DNA of 64,000 bases from JAKFWF01 sp031429105 (GCA_031429105.1 JANOYV010000032.1:1-64000), one strand, 5' to 3'. Numbered from the stretch's first letter, positions 8,236-25,554 are shown. A program made the numbers and translations. Notes: a model not told the origin generated them from the sequence alone.

Positions 8236-8439
8236 CACTAAAAACGGTTCTCCGGAGTGGCTGGATGGGTCCTTGGACCTCGTTTCGGACGCTCCGGTGA
8301 GCCGTTTCAAGGCCGATTTCCGGGCGGTGGCACGGCTTCGGTACTTTGAGACACGACATTCGAGCGAAGCATCTGGTCCGGACTGGCGCTGCCCTCAAGC
8401 GTCACAGACCGACTGGAACATAAAAGGAGCGGGCAGAGC

Positions 8440-12600
<4,161 letters not shown>

Positions 12601-12708
12601 CCAGTGCCCGGGAGGCGGCCTCTAGTTTGGCGCCTCTCGGGTTTCACATCCGACCCCAATTACGCCCACGCGAAGGTGCCCCCCCTTCGCCGATGAGGAG
12701 ATCACCCC

Positions 12709-16923
<4,215 letters not shown>

Positions 16924-16924
16924 G

Positions 16925-16942
16925 CACTTCGATCGTGAAGTG
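16925..16942. promoter_or_regulatory. Palindrome CACTTC-N6-GAAGTG just after rpoC, possible second ArsR-type site
   Basis: It begins with the 13 bases CACTTCGATCGTG, which recur exactly at 16999-17011 inside the candidate operator of the next gene. The two copies flank the rpoC terminator. It may be an auxiliary binding site. Confidence 0.4.
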
Positions 16943-16956
16943 ATTGCAAATGTAAA

Positions 16957-16985
16957 CGAGGGCTCGCAAGGGCCCTCGTTTTTTT
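16957..16985 (+). terminator. Rho-independent terminator of the rpoBC transcript
   Basis: CGAGGGC (16957-16963) pairs with GCCCTCG (16972-16978) around an 8-nt loop and is followed by seven T residues. Confidence 0.9.
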
Positions 16986-16993
16986 GTTGACCT

Positions 16994-17022
16994 TTGAACA
17001 CTTCGATCGTGCCCGAAGTATT
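16994..17022 (+). promoter_or_regulatory. Promoter with embedded operator for the ArsR-type gene
   Basis: TTGAAC (16994-16999) and AGTATT (17017-17022) are spaced 17 nt apart as -35 and -10. The inverted repeat ACTTCG-N8-CGAAGT (17000-17019) fills the spacer exactly, the usual place for an autorepressing ArsR-family dimer. Confidence 0.5.
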
Positions 17023-17061
17023 CAGTGTTAAAGTCAGCTACGCTGGCAGCGCTGGAGAACG

Positions 17062-17778
17062 ATGATGGTCAATCCAAATCAAATTGCCGAAGTGGGCGCG
17101 GTGGTCGGCGAACCGGCACGCGCGGCGATGTTGGCAGCGCTCATGGATGGTCGCGCCTTGACCGCAACGGAGCTGGCGCATGTGGCAGGCATCACGCCAC
17201 AAACAGCCAGCAGCCATTTGACCCGGCTGGTCGCAGCGCAGCTCGTCAAGGTGGACCGTCAAGGGCGGCATCGCTACCACCGGCTGGCCAGCAGCGAGGT
17301 GGCGCGGATGCTTGAGGGCGTCATGCAGTTGGCGTCCGGGCTAGATGGTTCATCACGGCCAACGCTCAGGGTCGGACCGCGTGATCAGGCAATGCGGACG
17401 GCACGCACCTGTTACGATCACATCGCCGGGCGCTTGGGTGTTGCGATTTCCGATGCGCTCGTCACCCAAGGCGTGGTCGAGATCGATGACGAGGCAGGTC
17501 TCATCACCGAGAAAGGCGTCAAGTTCCTTGCCCGCATGGGCATTGATCTGGCGCCAAATGCCGATGGCGTGCGCAGGCTGACGCGTTCCATCTGCCGCCC
17601 CTGTCTCGATTGGAGCGAACGGCGGCCACATCTGGCGGGCAGGCTTGGTGCAGCACTTTGTTCGCACTGTCTCGACCACGGCTGGGTGCGGCGCATCAAG
17701 GGCACGCGCGCGCTGGAAATCACGCGCAAAGGCGAGGTCGAACTGCGCAGGGAGTTGCGGATTGGGTCTCTGGCCTGA
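17062..17778 (+). CDS. ArsR-family winged-helix transcriptional regulator with Cys-containing C-terminal half
   Basis: The 238-aa protein has an N-terminal ArsR/SmtB winged helix (residues 5-85): GEPARAAMLAALMDGRALTATELAHV is helix 2-3 and TPQTASSHLTRLV the recognition helix. Unlike classic 100-aa ArsR proteins it has a further 150 residues with a CRPC...CSHC pattern around residues 179-207, which could bind metal or sense thiols; this is inference. GGAG precedes the ATG at 17062. A palindrome lies in its promoter, so it probably represses itself. The target is unclear: the next gene is on the other strand. Confidence 0.8.
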   Translation: MMVNPNQIAEVGAVVGEPARAAMLAALMDGRALTATELAHVAGITPQTASSHLTRLVAAQLVKVDRQGRHRYHRLASSEVARMLEGVMQLASGLDGSSRPTLRVGPRDQAMRTARTCYDHIAGRLGVAISDALVTQGVVEIDDEAGLITEKGVKFLARMGIDLAPNADGVRRLTRSICRPCLDWSERRPHLAGRLGAALCSHCLDHGWVRRIKGTRALEITRKGEVELRRELRIGSLA

Positions 17779-17842
17779 GTGTTTGCTTTGTATAGGAGAC
17801 AGCCACCGTCTTCGGTGCCTGTCTCCATTGCGGTCTACCTCG

Positions 17843-18841
17843 TCAATTGCCGGCGAGCGAATGGGCTTCGGCGAAGAAGAAATCTTTCCAGCTGGCCGGC
17901 GTCGTCTTCAATGTGCCGACTTTGGCCATGAAGCTTGCGAACTTCTGCATGCCGATGGGTGCGACGTCAAACACAACACCCGGCTCCTTCAAAAGTTCGA
18001 CCAACTCGTCAGCCGTCAGTCGCTCTTTGACTTGGCCTAGGTAAATCCCAATGGCCTTCTTTGGCTCCTGATTGATCATCAGCATGGCCTCCGTCATCGC
18101 CGCCATTACGGCCGCCATCATCTTCGGATTGGCGTCGTGGAACTTGTGCGTCGAAAACACGATGGCGTTGTTTACCGGCCCGCCGAAGATGTCCATCGAG
18201 CTTGCGATTTTGCGAACGGCAGGGTCCTTCAGCGCGATATTCTGGAAGGGCGGCAGTGAAAAGTGGCTGTTGATCTCGCTGATTGGCGACAGCAGCGATA
18301 GCGTCGCGTCCGGGTGCCCGAGTTGAATCGTAATGCTATCAAGCTTGCCGTGTTGGCCGGGGCCGAATTCCTTCTCGGCTGCCATCTGCAACATCGTGGC
18401 CTGCGACGAGACCTTGATCGTCGGCACCGCGATCTTGTCCTTCTCGGTGAAGTCCTTCAGCGTCTTGATCGCCGGATTGCGCGTCATCAGGTACATCGGC
18501 ATACCGCCGCAGGCAGCGACGCCCTTCACCTGGCCCTTGGTGCGGTCCCATAGCAACAGCATGTTGGAGGCGCCGCTGGTCACAAAATCGACGTTGCCGG
18601 AGAGCAATGCGTCGGTCGCGGCCCCCCCGCTGTTGAACGTGACCCAGGTGGTTTTGACGTCGCCGAGGCCCGCAGCCTTAGCGTGCTTTTCAATCAGGCC
18701 GCCCGCTTCCATCAGGATCATCGGCAGATAGAGCAGCCCCGGCTGCTTGGTAATGCGCACCTCATTGGTTTCGGCACGCAACCCGAATGTCAGGGATAAC
18801 AGTGCGCAGATTGAAACGATCGTGCGAATGACAATGGACAT
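17843..18841 (-). CDS. ABC transporter substrate-binding protein, NMT1/SsuA-type
   Basis: The 332-aa protein starts at 18841 (MSIVIRTIVSICALL), where AGGAGGA lies 5-6 nt upstream; the frame stays open 8 codons further. It has a Sec signal peptide (cleavage near LRA) and the two-lobed fold of the NMT1/TauA/SsuA family: ITKQPGLLYLPMILMEAGG, the GGAATDALLSGNVDF motif, and a Pro/Gly-rich hinge. Family members bind nitrate-, sulfonate- or pyrimidine-like ligands; the ligand here cannot be read. No permease or ATPase gene is adjacent, so it is an orphan. Confidence 0.85.
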   Translation of the reverse strand: MSIVIRTIVSICALLSLTFGLRAETNEVRITKQPGLLYLPMILMEAGGLIEKHAKAAGLGDVKTTWVTFNSGGAATDALLSGNVDFVTSGASNMLLLWDRTKGQVKGVAACGGMPMYLMTRNPAIKTLKDFTEKDKIAVPTIKVSSQATMLQMAAEKEFGPGQHGKLDSITIQLGHPDATLSLLSPISEINSHFSLPPFQNIALKDPAVRKIASSMDIFGGPVNNAIVFSTHKFHDANPKMMAAVMAAMTEAMLMINQEPKKAIGIYLGQVKERLTADELVELLKEPGVVFDVAPIGMQKFASFMAKVGTLKTTPASWKDFFFAEAHSLAGN

Positions 18842-18976
18842 AGATCCTCCTTGGCCCTTTTTCATTGGCGATAGTATGTGGCGGCAACCGTCGCACCGGC
18901 AAGGGGATGTGCCGTCTCATCACCCGTGCGCGCGACTATGTTGCAGTGCAACGCCCTCTCGCGTAAGGGGCTCAAT

Positions 18977-20230
18977 ATGAAAACAGTATGCGGAATCGAT
19001 TTTGGCACGTCGAACTCAACAATCGCCGTAGTGAAGGGGGCTGACACCACGCTCGTACCGTTGGAAGACGGCAACACCACGCTGCCAAGCGCGATCTTCT
19101 ATGCCGCCGAGGGGGGCGCTGCGATCTATGGCCGGGCAGCGGTCGAGGCCTACACCACGGGCGAGCCGGGGCGATTGATGCGGTCTCTGAAATCGATCCT
19201 GGGCTCGGCTTTGATCGAGGAGAAAACCGCTGTCGGCGGCCGGTTCCTGACCTTCGAGAGCATCCTCGTTGGCTATCTCGTGCACTTACGCAAAAAGGCC
19301 GAAGCATTTGCTGGCACCCGGATCAAGGACGTTGTCATGGGGCGGCCTGTGCACTTTGTCGATGATGATCCAGCGGTCGATATCCGCGCCGAAGCCAAGC
19401 TTGGCGAAATCGCGAAAGAGGCGGGGTTTACGAACGTCACTTTTCAGTTTGAACCAATCGCTGCGGCCTTGTCGTTCGAACACACGCTTGATCGGGACGA
19501 GCTGGTGTTCATCGCTGATATCGGCGGCGGCACGGCTGACTTCTCGGTCGTCGAAGTCGGGCCGAAGCGACGGCTGAAGGCCGACCGCACGGGCGATATT
19601 CTAGCCAACGATGGCATCCGCGTCGGCGGTACAAACCTTGACATGCGGCTCAGCATGGCAGCGGTCATGCCGCATCTGGGTTCGAAATCCAAAACCAAGA
19701 CGAACCGCGATTTGCCGCGTTGGCCGTTTGTTGATCTGGCCACCTGGCATAGCATCCACACGCTGGCCACGTCGAAGAACATGATGACGTTCAAGCAGAT
19801 CCTCGCCGACTGCGCCGATCCTGTGCCGTTCGAGCGTTATGTGGAGGTGATCCGTCGGCAGGGCGGCCATGGTATCGCCGGGCGCATCGAGCAGGCCAAG
19901 ATCGAGTTATCGTCGAGCGACACCATCATAGTCGATTTGACCGAGGCGGTACCGGGCTTCCGTGTGCGGGCGACAAAGCGCCTGTTCGAACGTGCGATTG
20001 CTGGTGAACTGGAGCGCTTGAGCGGCGCCATTGCTGCAACGTTGCAGGCGTCAGGTCGGCAAGCGTCCGACATCACGACGTTGTTCCTGACCGGTGGCAC
20101 GTCCGCCGTGCCAGCCGTTAAGCAGGTGCTTTCGACGTTACTGCCGAATGCACGAGCAACCGAAGGCGATCTTTTCAACAGCGTTGGCTTCGGGCTCGCA
20201 CTCGAAGCCAAGCGCCGATTCGTGCGCTGA
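18977..20230 (+). CDS. Hsp70-family protein, YegD-like
   Basis: The 417-aa protein consists of the actin-like ATPase part of Hsp70 without the substrate-binding domain. Phosphate 1 is CGIDFGTSNST, phosphate 2 is FIADIGGGTADFSVVEVG and the adenosine motif is LFLTGGTSAVPAVKQ. Length and order match E. coli YegD, a DnaK homologue of unclear role. The ATG at 18977 follows AAGGGG; the open frame to 18878 has no start support. It is divergent from the binding-protein gene, with about 135 bp between the starts. Confidence 0.88.
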   Translation: MKTVCGIDFGTSNSTIAVVKGADTTLVPLEDGNTTLPSAIFYAAEGGAAIYGRAAVEAYTTGEPGRLMRSLKSILGSALIEEKTAVGGRFLTFESILVGYLVHLRKKAEAFAGTRIKDVVMGRPVHFVDDDPAVDIRAEAKLGEIAKEAGFTNVTFQFEPIAAALSFEHTLDRDELVFIADIGGGTADFSVVEVGPKRRLKADRTGDILANDGIRVGGTNLDMRLSMAAVMPHLGSKSKTKTNRDLPRWPFVDLATWHSIHTLATSKNMMTFKQILADCADPVPFERYVEVIRRQGGHGIAGRIEQAKIELSSSDTIIVDLTEAVPGFRVRATKRLFERAIAGELERLSGAIAATLQASGRQASDITTLFLTGGTSAVPAVKQVLSTLLPNARATEGDLFNSVGFGLALEAKRRFVR

Positions 20231-20240
20231 CGATTTCGAC

Positions 20241-20507
20241 TTACCCGCGAGGCAAGATGCCATAGAGATCGATGCGCTGGTGATGACGGCGGTCGGGCAG
20301 ATGGCGGATCGCCGGTTCGATCTCGCTTCGCGTCAGACCGATGTCCTTCAGGGACCGGTCGTCGAGTTTCTGCAACAAGCGCATCGTTGCCCTTAGGCGG
20401 CGCTGATAACGATATTTGCGCCAACGCGCGGCAAGGAAACTTGCGAGCACACGGGTCATTTTGACGTGTGCTGGGTGGCTCGTGGATACCGATGTAAATG
20501 GGCGCAT
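20241..20507 (-). CDS. DUF1127 (YjiS-like) small protein
   Basis: The 88-aa protein has a basic N-terminal half and the DUF1127 signature near its centre (KLDDRSLKDIGLTRSEI). DUF1127 proteins are short, Arg-rich and common in Hyphomicrobiales; some bind RNA and affect phosphate and carbon metabolism. AAAGGAGA lies before the ATG at 20507. It is divergent from a WYL regulator, and the shared promoter region holds two palindromes, so that regulator probably controls it. Confidence 0.85.
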   Translation of the reverse strand: MRPFTSVSTSHPAHVKMTRVLASFLAARWRKYRYQRRLRATMRLLQKLDDRSLKDIGLTRSEIEPAIRHLPDRRHHQRIDLYGILPRG

Positions 20508-20550
20508 GATGTATCTCCTTTGTTGGTTGGGAGCACCATACGAGAGTGCA

Positions 20551-20570
20551 CCTGACAGCCTTGTGTCAGG
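20551..20570. promoter_or_regulatory. Operator palindrome 1 between DUF1127 gene and WYL regulator
   Basis: CCTGACA-N6-TGTCAGG is a perfect 7-bp inverted repeat. It has the same core (CCTGACA/TGTCAGG) and spacing as the second palindrome 44 bp away. Confidence 0.7.
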
Positions 20571-20591
20571 AGGTTTTTGGCATTGAGAAAA

Positions 20592-20617
20592 GCTCCTGAC
20601 ACCGTGCTGTCAGGAGC
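20592..20617. promoter_or_regulatory. Operator palindrome 2, 10-bp perfect arms
   Basis: GCTCCTGACA-N6-TGTCAGGAGC is a perfect 10-bp inverted repeat, about 47 nt upstream of the WYL regulator start. Together with palindrome 1, centre to centre 44 bp (about four helical turns), it suits binding on one face of the DNA by the adjacent regulator. Confidence 0.75.
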
Positions 20618-20663
20618 GTTAGAGTAGAAGATCGGAAATGATTTTTGGTCGAGGAGAAACGCC

Positions 20664-21383
20664 TTGCGCCGCGCCGATCGCTTGTTCGAAATTATCCAAC
20701 ATCTGCGGCGCAGGCCGACAGTCAAGGCCCGCGAGTTGAGTGAGGCTCTTGAGGTCTCGGAACGTACGATATATCGCGATATCAAGGACCTAGCGGCGAG
20801 CGGCGTGCCGATCGAAGGCGAGGCTGGCGTCGGCTACGTGCTCAAAGCAGGTTTCGATCTGCCGCCCCTGATGTTCAAGGAGCAAGAGATCGAAGCGCTC
20901 GTCCTCGGTGCGCGCTTTGTCGAGTCGTGGGCTGATGCCGAGTTAGCCGATGCAGCGTCTGACGCGATCGCCAAGATCGAAGCGGTAATTCCATCAGCGC
21001 TGCGCACTTACATGGCCAGTTCCGCGCTGCTGGCGCCCGTCTCTCACTACATGGAACCTCTGAGTTTCGATCTCGCGCACTTACGCCACGCGATTCGCAG
21101 CCAACTGAAAGTGCAGTTCAACTATCGCGACGTGCTAAAGCAAAAGTCGGCGCGAACCGTCAGGCCACTGTCGCTCGCCTACTTCGGGCCGGTCTGGATG
21201 CTGGCGGCCTGGTGTGAGCTGCGCAACGATTTCCGCACGTTTCGTCTGGATCGCATCGGTGATTTCGAGATGACCACGGAGCGCTTCCGCAACGAGCGCG
21301 GTCGCACCCTACACGACTTCCTGAAGCGGCCACAGACCTGGACCAGGGGGGCATTGATTTCACAGGCCGACTGCCACCACTGA
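20664..21383 (+). CDS. YafY/DeoR-type WYL-domain transcriptional regulator
   Basis: The 239-aa protein has an N-terminal HTH_11 domain (ADRLFEIIQHLRRRPTVKARE, then SERTIYRDIKDL) and a central/C-terminal WYL domain that would bind an oligonucleotide or small ligand (VQFNYRD...RPLSLAYFGPVWMLAAWCELR...FRLDRI). It starts with TTG at 20664, supported by GAGGAG 8 nt upstream. It is divergent from the DUF1127 gene with two matching palindromes between them, so autoregulation and control of DUF1127 are likely. Confidence 0.88.
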   Translation: MRRADRLFEIIQHLRRRPTVKARELSEALEVSERTIYRDIKDLAASGVPIEGEAGVGYVLKAGFDLPPLMFKEQEIEALVLGARFVESWADAELADAASDAIAKIEAVIPSALRTYMASSALLAPVSHYMEPLSFDLAHLRHAIRSQLKVQFNYRDVLKQKSARTVRPLSLAYFGPVWMLAAWCELRNDFRTFRLDRIGDFEMTTERFRNERGRTLHDFLKRPQTWTRGALISQADCHH

Positions 21384-21387
21384 CCAG

Positions 21388-22272
21388 TTAGGCCAGAAAC
21401 CCTTCAACTTCGGCCATGAACGCATCGAACCGGTCGTGGTGAACCCAGTGGCTAGCGCCAGGGATCGTCACCACGCGGGCGCTCTTGAAGTGCTGGATAC
21501 GACCGTCCGTCACCGGGTTCGAGGCCCAACTATCGCCGCCATAAACGAGCAGTGTCGGGCAGGTGATGCGGCTCCACAGCGCCTCCACCTCTGCTTGCGT
21601 CATGTCGGAGGTTGGCCACGAGCGTAGGTAGTTGTCGAACTTCCAACTGAAGGTGCCGTCCTCGTTCTGATTGACGCCAAAGCGGGTGAGGTGCAGTGCC
21701 TGGGCTGCGGTCAGGTGTTTGTTCTCGGCCTGCATCCGCGCGACCGCCTCGTCTAATGATGCGTAGCGTCGTGGCTGGCGGGCAGCGAGCCCGCGCTGTT
21801 CATCGATCCATTTGGCAAGGCGCGCAGGGTACGGCTGTGCTGCCTTCTCCGCCTGCTGTTTGGGCGATGAGCCCAGGCCCTCGATCGAAATGATGCGCGC
21901 AACCTTCTCCGGATAAAGCCCGGCATAGCGCAGGCTGATCATGCCGCCCAGCGAATGGGCGATGATCGTGACAGGCGCCAGCTTCTGGCGCTCGATCAGT
22001 TGGCTCAAATCATAAATGTGTGCGGCCATGGAGTAGCCCCCGTTCGCGGACCACTGGCTGTCGCCGTGTCCGCGCAGGTCGGGTGCAATAATATGGTAGC
22101 GGTCGCGCAGACGCTCGGCGACGAAATCCCAATTTCGGCAATGATCGCGGCCGCCATGCACCATTACAAGCGGTGGCGCGGTCGGGTTGCCCCAATCGAC
22201 GTAGTGAAGTCGCAGTCGCTGCGAGAAGAACGTGCCGGAGGTGGGGCCGGTCAGGGTCGCTGGTCTGGGCAT
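21388..22272 (-). CDS. Alpha/beta hydrolase
   Basis: The 294-aa protein has the alpha/beta hydrolase fold: the oxyanion-hole motif VMVHGGRDH, the PDLRGHGDS turn, the nucleophile elbow IIAHSLGGM, an acid near LLVYGGDSWASNP and a C-terminal His in PGASHWVHHD. A cap segment lies between about residues 140 and 220. The substrate cannot be read from the sequence. It is convergent with the WYL gene, 4 bp from its stop. Confidence 0.85.
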   Translation of the reverse strand: MPRPATLTGPTSGTFFSQRLRLHYVDWGNPTAPPLVMVHGGRDHCRNWDFVAERLRDRYHIIAPDLRGHGDSQWSANGGYSMAAHIYDLSQLIERQKLAPVTIIAHSLGGMISLRYAGLYPEKVARIISIEGLGSSPKQQAEKAAQPYPARLAKWIDEQRGLAARQPRRYASLDEAVARMQAENKHLTAAQALHLTRFGVNQNEDGTFSWKFDNYLRSWPTSDMTQAEVEALWSRITCPTLLVYGGDSWASNPVTDGRIQHFKSARVVTIPGASHWVHHDRFDAFMAEVEGFLA

Positions 22273-22311
22273 CGTCGGTGGCTCGATGTGTTGCGCAAAC
22301 GCTCAGGATCG

Positions 22312-22407
22312 TAGGTTGGGTTAGCACCCCTTTGTGCGTAACCCAACATTCGACGCAAGATTATAAGTGTTGGGTTACGACCAGCAAGCGGCTGGTCTAA
22401 CCCAACC
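22312..22407. repeat. REP-like nested palindrome cluster
   Basis: Four copies of a GGTTGGGTTA-type half-site alternate in orientation. The outer arms 22314-22324 and 22397-22407 pair perfectly (11 bp), the inner arms 22337-22348 and 22368-22379 pair perfectly (12 bp), and a small ACCAGC/GCTGGT hairpin lies at 22379-22396. It sits between the hydrolase start and the efflux operon end, a typical place for repetitive extragenic palindromes. Confidence 0.65.
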
Positions 22408-22420
22408 CACGGTTATCGTC

Positions 22421-25400
22421 TCATTCCGCTGGCTGGCCCGCGGAACGCGTGTCGGATGCGGCAACTAAAGAAGCCCGCGCATGGCCTGTACGTCCCCACA
22501 ACCGGTGATGCAACTTGTCCAGCAACAGATAGACGACGGGTGTCGTGTAGAGCGTTAGAATTTGCGACACGATCAAACCACCAACGATCGTGATGCCAAG
22601 CGGTCGGCGTAACTCTGAACCTGGGCCCGTTGCGATAAGCAATGGGATAGCGCCGAGCAATGCCGCCAGTGTCGTCATCAGGATCGGTCGGAAGCGTTCG
22701 ATACAGGCTTCGTAAATCGCAGCCTCGGGCGTCATGCCCCTGGTGCGCTCGGCGTCGAGCGCGAAGTCAACCAGCATGATCCCGTTCTTCTTGACGATGC
22801 CGATCAGCAGAATGATGCCGATCAGGGCAATGGTGGTGAGTTCAGCGCCGGCAATCTGCAACGCCAACAGCGCGCCGAGGCCAGCCGACGGCAGCGTCGA
22901 GATAATGGTCAGGGGATGCGCTAGGCTCTCGTAAAGGACGCCTAGCACGATGTAGACAGCGACGAGGGCTGCAAGGATCAGCAACGGCTGCGCGTTGGCA
23001 CTGCGCTGGAACGACGCCGCATCGCCTGCGGCTTCCGCTCGAATGCCATCGGGCATGCGCAACTCGGCCACCGCCGCTTGGATCGAGGCTTGCGCCTCCT
23101 GTAGCGTCGCCCCCTGCTCAAGATTGTAGGTGATCGTGATCGAGGGGAATGGCCCTTGATGATTGATCACAAGCGGCGCCAGCCCCTTATCGAAGCGCAC
23201 GACACTCGATAATGGTACTTGGGTGCGGTTCGCCCCTGTCACGTATACGCGTTCCAGGTCGGCTGGCTCACGCTGGTATTTCGGATCAACTTCCAGCACC
23301 ACGCGATACTGGTTGCGCGTCGAATAGATCGTCGAAATTTGGCGCTGAGCGAACGCGTTGTTCAATGCGGTGTCGATATCCTGAATGCGCACGCCAAGCC
23401 GTGACGCTGCAGTCCGGTCGATCACGGCGTTGATCTGCAGGCCGCCTTGCTCGCGATCGTTCGACACGTCGGTGAGGCCGGGTGTGCGCTGCAGCCGATC
23501 AATCACCTTCGGCGCCCATGTGAGCAACTGCTCGAGATCTTGGCTCCACAACGTGAACTGGTACTGCGACCGTGACGAGCGCCCGCCCGCACGAATATCT
23601 AGCGCTGGCACGAGGAACACTTGCATGCCACCAATGGCCAACAACTTTGGCCGCAGCCTCGCGATCACGTCGGCGGTGGTTTCACCCGTCACGCTACGCG
23701 GCTTCAGGTTGATGAAAATGCGCCCCTGGTTGACGCTGCCGCCGCCACCAACGGACGAGCCTGCCGCCTCGACCGACGGATCGCTGGTGATCACCTCGGT
23801 CACGCGCAATTGCAACGCCGACATCGCCTGGAACGAAATATCCGGTGACGCGCGCGTCGACCCGAACACGAGGCCCGAGTCGTCCTGCGGAAAATACCCC
23901 TTCGGCGTCTTGATGTAGAAATCAACGGTGATGGCGATGGTCGCAATCATGATGATCAGCATCACACCTTGCCAGCGCAGCGCCAGTTTTAGCGACCACG
24001 CATAGCCCTTTACGAGGCGCGAGAGGCCGCCCTCAATCACCCGATCAAAGATCGTGGCATCCGGGCTTGGTCCCTTTTTGACGAAGTGCGCGCAGATCAT
24101 CGGCGTGACCGACAGCGACACGATGGTCGAGACGACAATGGCAAACACCAGCGTCACCGAGAATTCGCGCAACAGGCGGCCGACCACTCCGGTCATGAAC
24201 AGCAACGGGATGAACGCTGCGACGAGCGAAATGCTGATCGACAGCACCGTGAAGCCAATCTGCTGCGCGCCGAGGATCGTCGCTTCCATGGGCGACTTGC
24301 CCTGTTCGAGATAACGGAACGCGTTCTCGATCATCACAATTGCATCGTCGACAACGAAGCCGACCGATACCGCGAGCGCCATCAGCGTCAAGTTGTTGAT
24401 CGAGTAGCCCGACACCCACATCAAGGCGACGGTGCCCGCAAGTGACAACGGCACCGTGATGCCAGCGGCCAAGGTTGCGGCCCCGCGCCGCAAAAACACG
24501 AGCACGACCAGCATGACCAGCACGACCGTCAGCGCCAGCGTGATCTGCATGTCCAAGACGCTCGCCCGGATCGTCTTGGTGCGGTCGGACAGGATCGTCA
24601 CGTCGATGCCAGCTGGAATCCAGCGCTGCAGTTCGGGGATCAATGCCAGGACCTTGTCCACCGTCTCGATGACGTTGGCGTTACCCTGCTTGGTGATGAT
24701 CAACAGAACACCCGGCTGCATGTTGAACCACGCAGCCGAGCGGGTGTTGCGGGTGCCAGCCTCCACGGTCGCAATATCGGATAGGCGAACGACGGCGCCC
24801 TCGGATGTCTTTACAACGAGCGTGCGATAGTCGGCTGGTCCACGGAGTTGATCGTTGGTGCCGATGGTTTCAGCGAGTGCGGGGCCATCGAATGTGCCCA
24901 TCGGCCCCATTGCGTTAGCGTTGGCAATGGTGCTGCGGATCTCCTCGATCGACATCCCCATGGCAGCCAAGCGGCCCGGATCAACCCGCACCCGGATCGC
25001 CGGTTGCTCGGCACCGCTGACGCTGACATCGGCCACCCCGTCGATCTGCGAAATGCGTTGCGCAATCACGGTGTCGGCGACATCGTAGATCGCGCTTGCC
25101 GCCATCGTCTTTGACGTGAGCGCCAGAATAAGCACTGGCGCGCCAGCCGGGTTCGCCTTGCGGAATGAAGGTACGCTCGGCAGGTCGATAGGTAGGTCGC
25201 TGGCAGCGGCGTTGAGGGCTGCTTGCACGTCACGTGCGGCCCCATCGACATTACGGCTCATGTCGAATTGCACGACGATGTTGGTGCCGCCGAGCGAACT
25301 CGTTGAGGTCATCTCGGTGACGCCCGAGATTTCGCCCAAGCGCCGCTCAAGCGGGGCTGCCACCGTTGAAGCCATGGTCTCAGGGTTTGCGCCGGGCCGA

Positions 25401-25549
25401 CTCGCCGACACCATGATCGTTGGGAAATCGACGCTAGGTAGGCTTGCAACCGGCAATTGCCAATAAGCGGCAATGCCGGTCAGGAACAGCCCGATGGCAA
25501 GCAGCGTCGTCCCAATCGGTCGGCGGATGAACGGCAGCGCTACGTTCAT
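22421..25549 (-). CDS. RND efflux permease, MdtC-like (second of pair)
   Basis: The 1,042-aa inner-membrane proton antiporter is the length of MdtB/MdtC. It begins MNVALPFIRRPIGTTLLAIGL at 25549, 5 nt after the stop of the first permease; the frame is open far upstream but that part is antisense to nothing and lacks homology. Twelve membrane spans are visible in two halves. The proton-relay motif in TM4 reads VGFVVDDAIVMIENAF. Porter loops contain PGANPETMASTVAAPLERRL and the FAQRQISTIYSTRNQYRVVL region. MdtB/MdtC-type pumps form heterotrimers, which the tandem arrangement suggests here. Confidence 0.9.
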   Translation of the reverse strand: MNVALPFIRRPIGTTLLAIGLFLTGIAAYWQLPVASLPSVDFPTIMVSASRPGANPETMASTVAAPLERRLGEISGVTEMTSTSSLGGTNIVVQFDMSRNVDGAARDVQAALNAAASDLPIDLPSVPSFRKANPAGAPVLILALTSKTMAASAIYDVADTVIAQRISQIDGVADVSVSGAEQPAIRVRVDPGRLAAMGMSIEEIRSTIANANAMGPMGTFDGPALAETIGTNDQLRGPADYRTLVVKTSEGAVVRLSDIATVEAGTRNTRSAAWFNMQPGVLLIITKQGNANVIETVDKVLALIPELQRWIPAGIDVTILSDRTKTIRASVLDMQITLALTVVLVMLVVLVFLRRGAATLAAGITVPLSLAGTVALMWVSGYSINNLTLMALAVSVGFVVDDAIVMIENAFRYLEQGKSPMEATILGAQQIGFTVLSISISLVAAFIPLLFMTGVVGRLLREFSVTLVFAIVVSTIVSLSVTPMICAHFVKKGPSPDATIFDRVIEGGLSRLVKGYAWSLKLALRWQGVMLIIMIATIAITVDFYIKTPKGYFPQDDSGLVFGSTRASPDISFQAMSALQLRVTEVITSDPSVEAAGSSVGGGGSVNQGRIFINLKPRSVTGETTADVIARLRPKLLAIGGMQVFLVPALDIRAGGRSSRSQYQFTLWSQDLEQLLTWAPKVIDRLQRTPGLTDVSNDREQGGLQINAVIDRTAASRLGVRIQDIDTALNNAFAQRQISTIYSTRNQYRVVLEVDPKYQREPADLERVYVTGANRTQVPLSSVVRFDKGLAPLVINHQGPFPSITITYNLEQGATLQEAQASIQAAVAELRMPDGIRAEAAGDAASFQRSANAQPLLILAALVAVYIVLGVLYESLAHPLTIISTLPSAGLGALLALQIAGAELTTIALIGIILLIGIVKKNGIMLVDFALDAERTRGMTPEAAIYEACIERFRPILMTTLAALLGAIPLLIATGPGSELRRPLGITIVGGLIVSQILTLYTTPVVYLLLDKLHHRLWGRTGHARASLVAASDTRSAGQPAE

Positions 25550-25554
25550 GCCCC

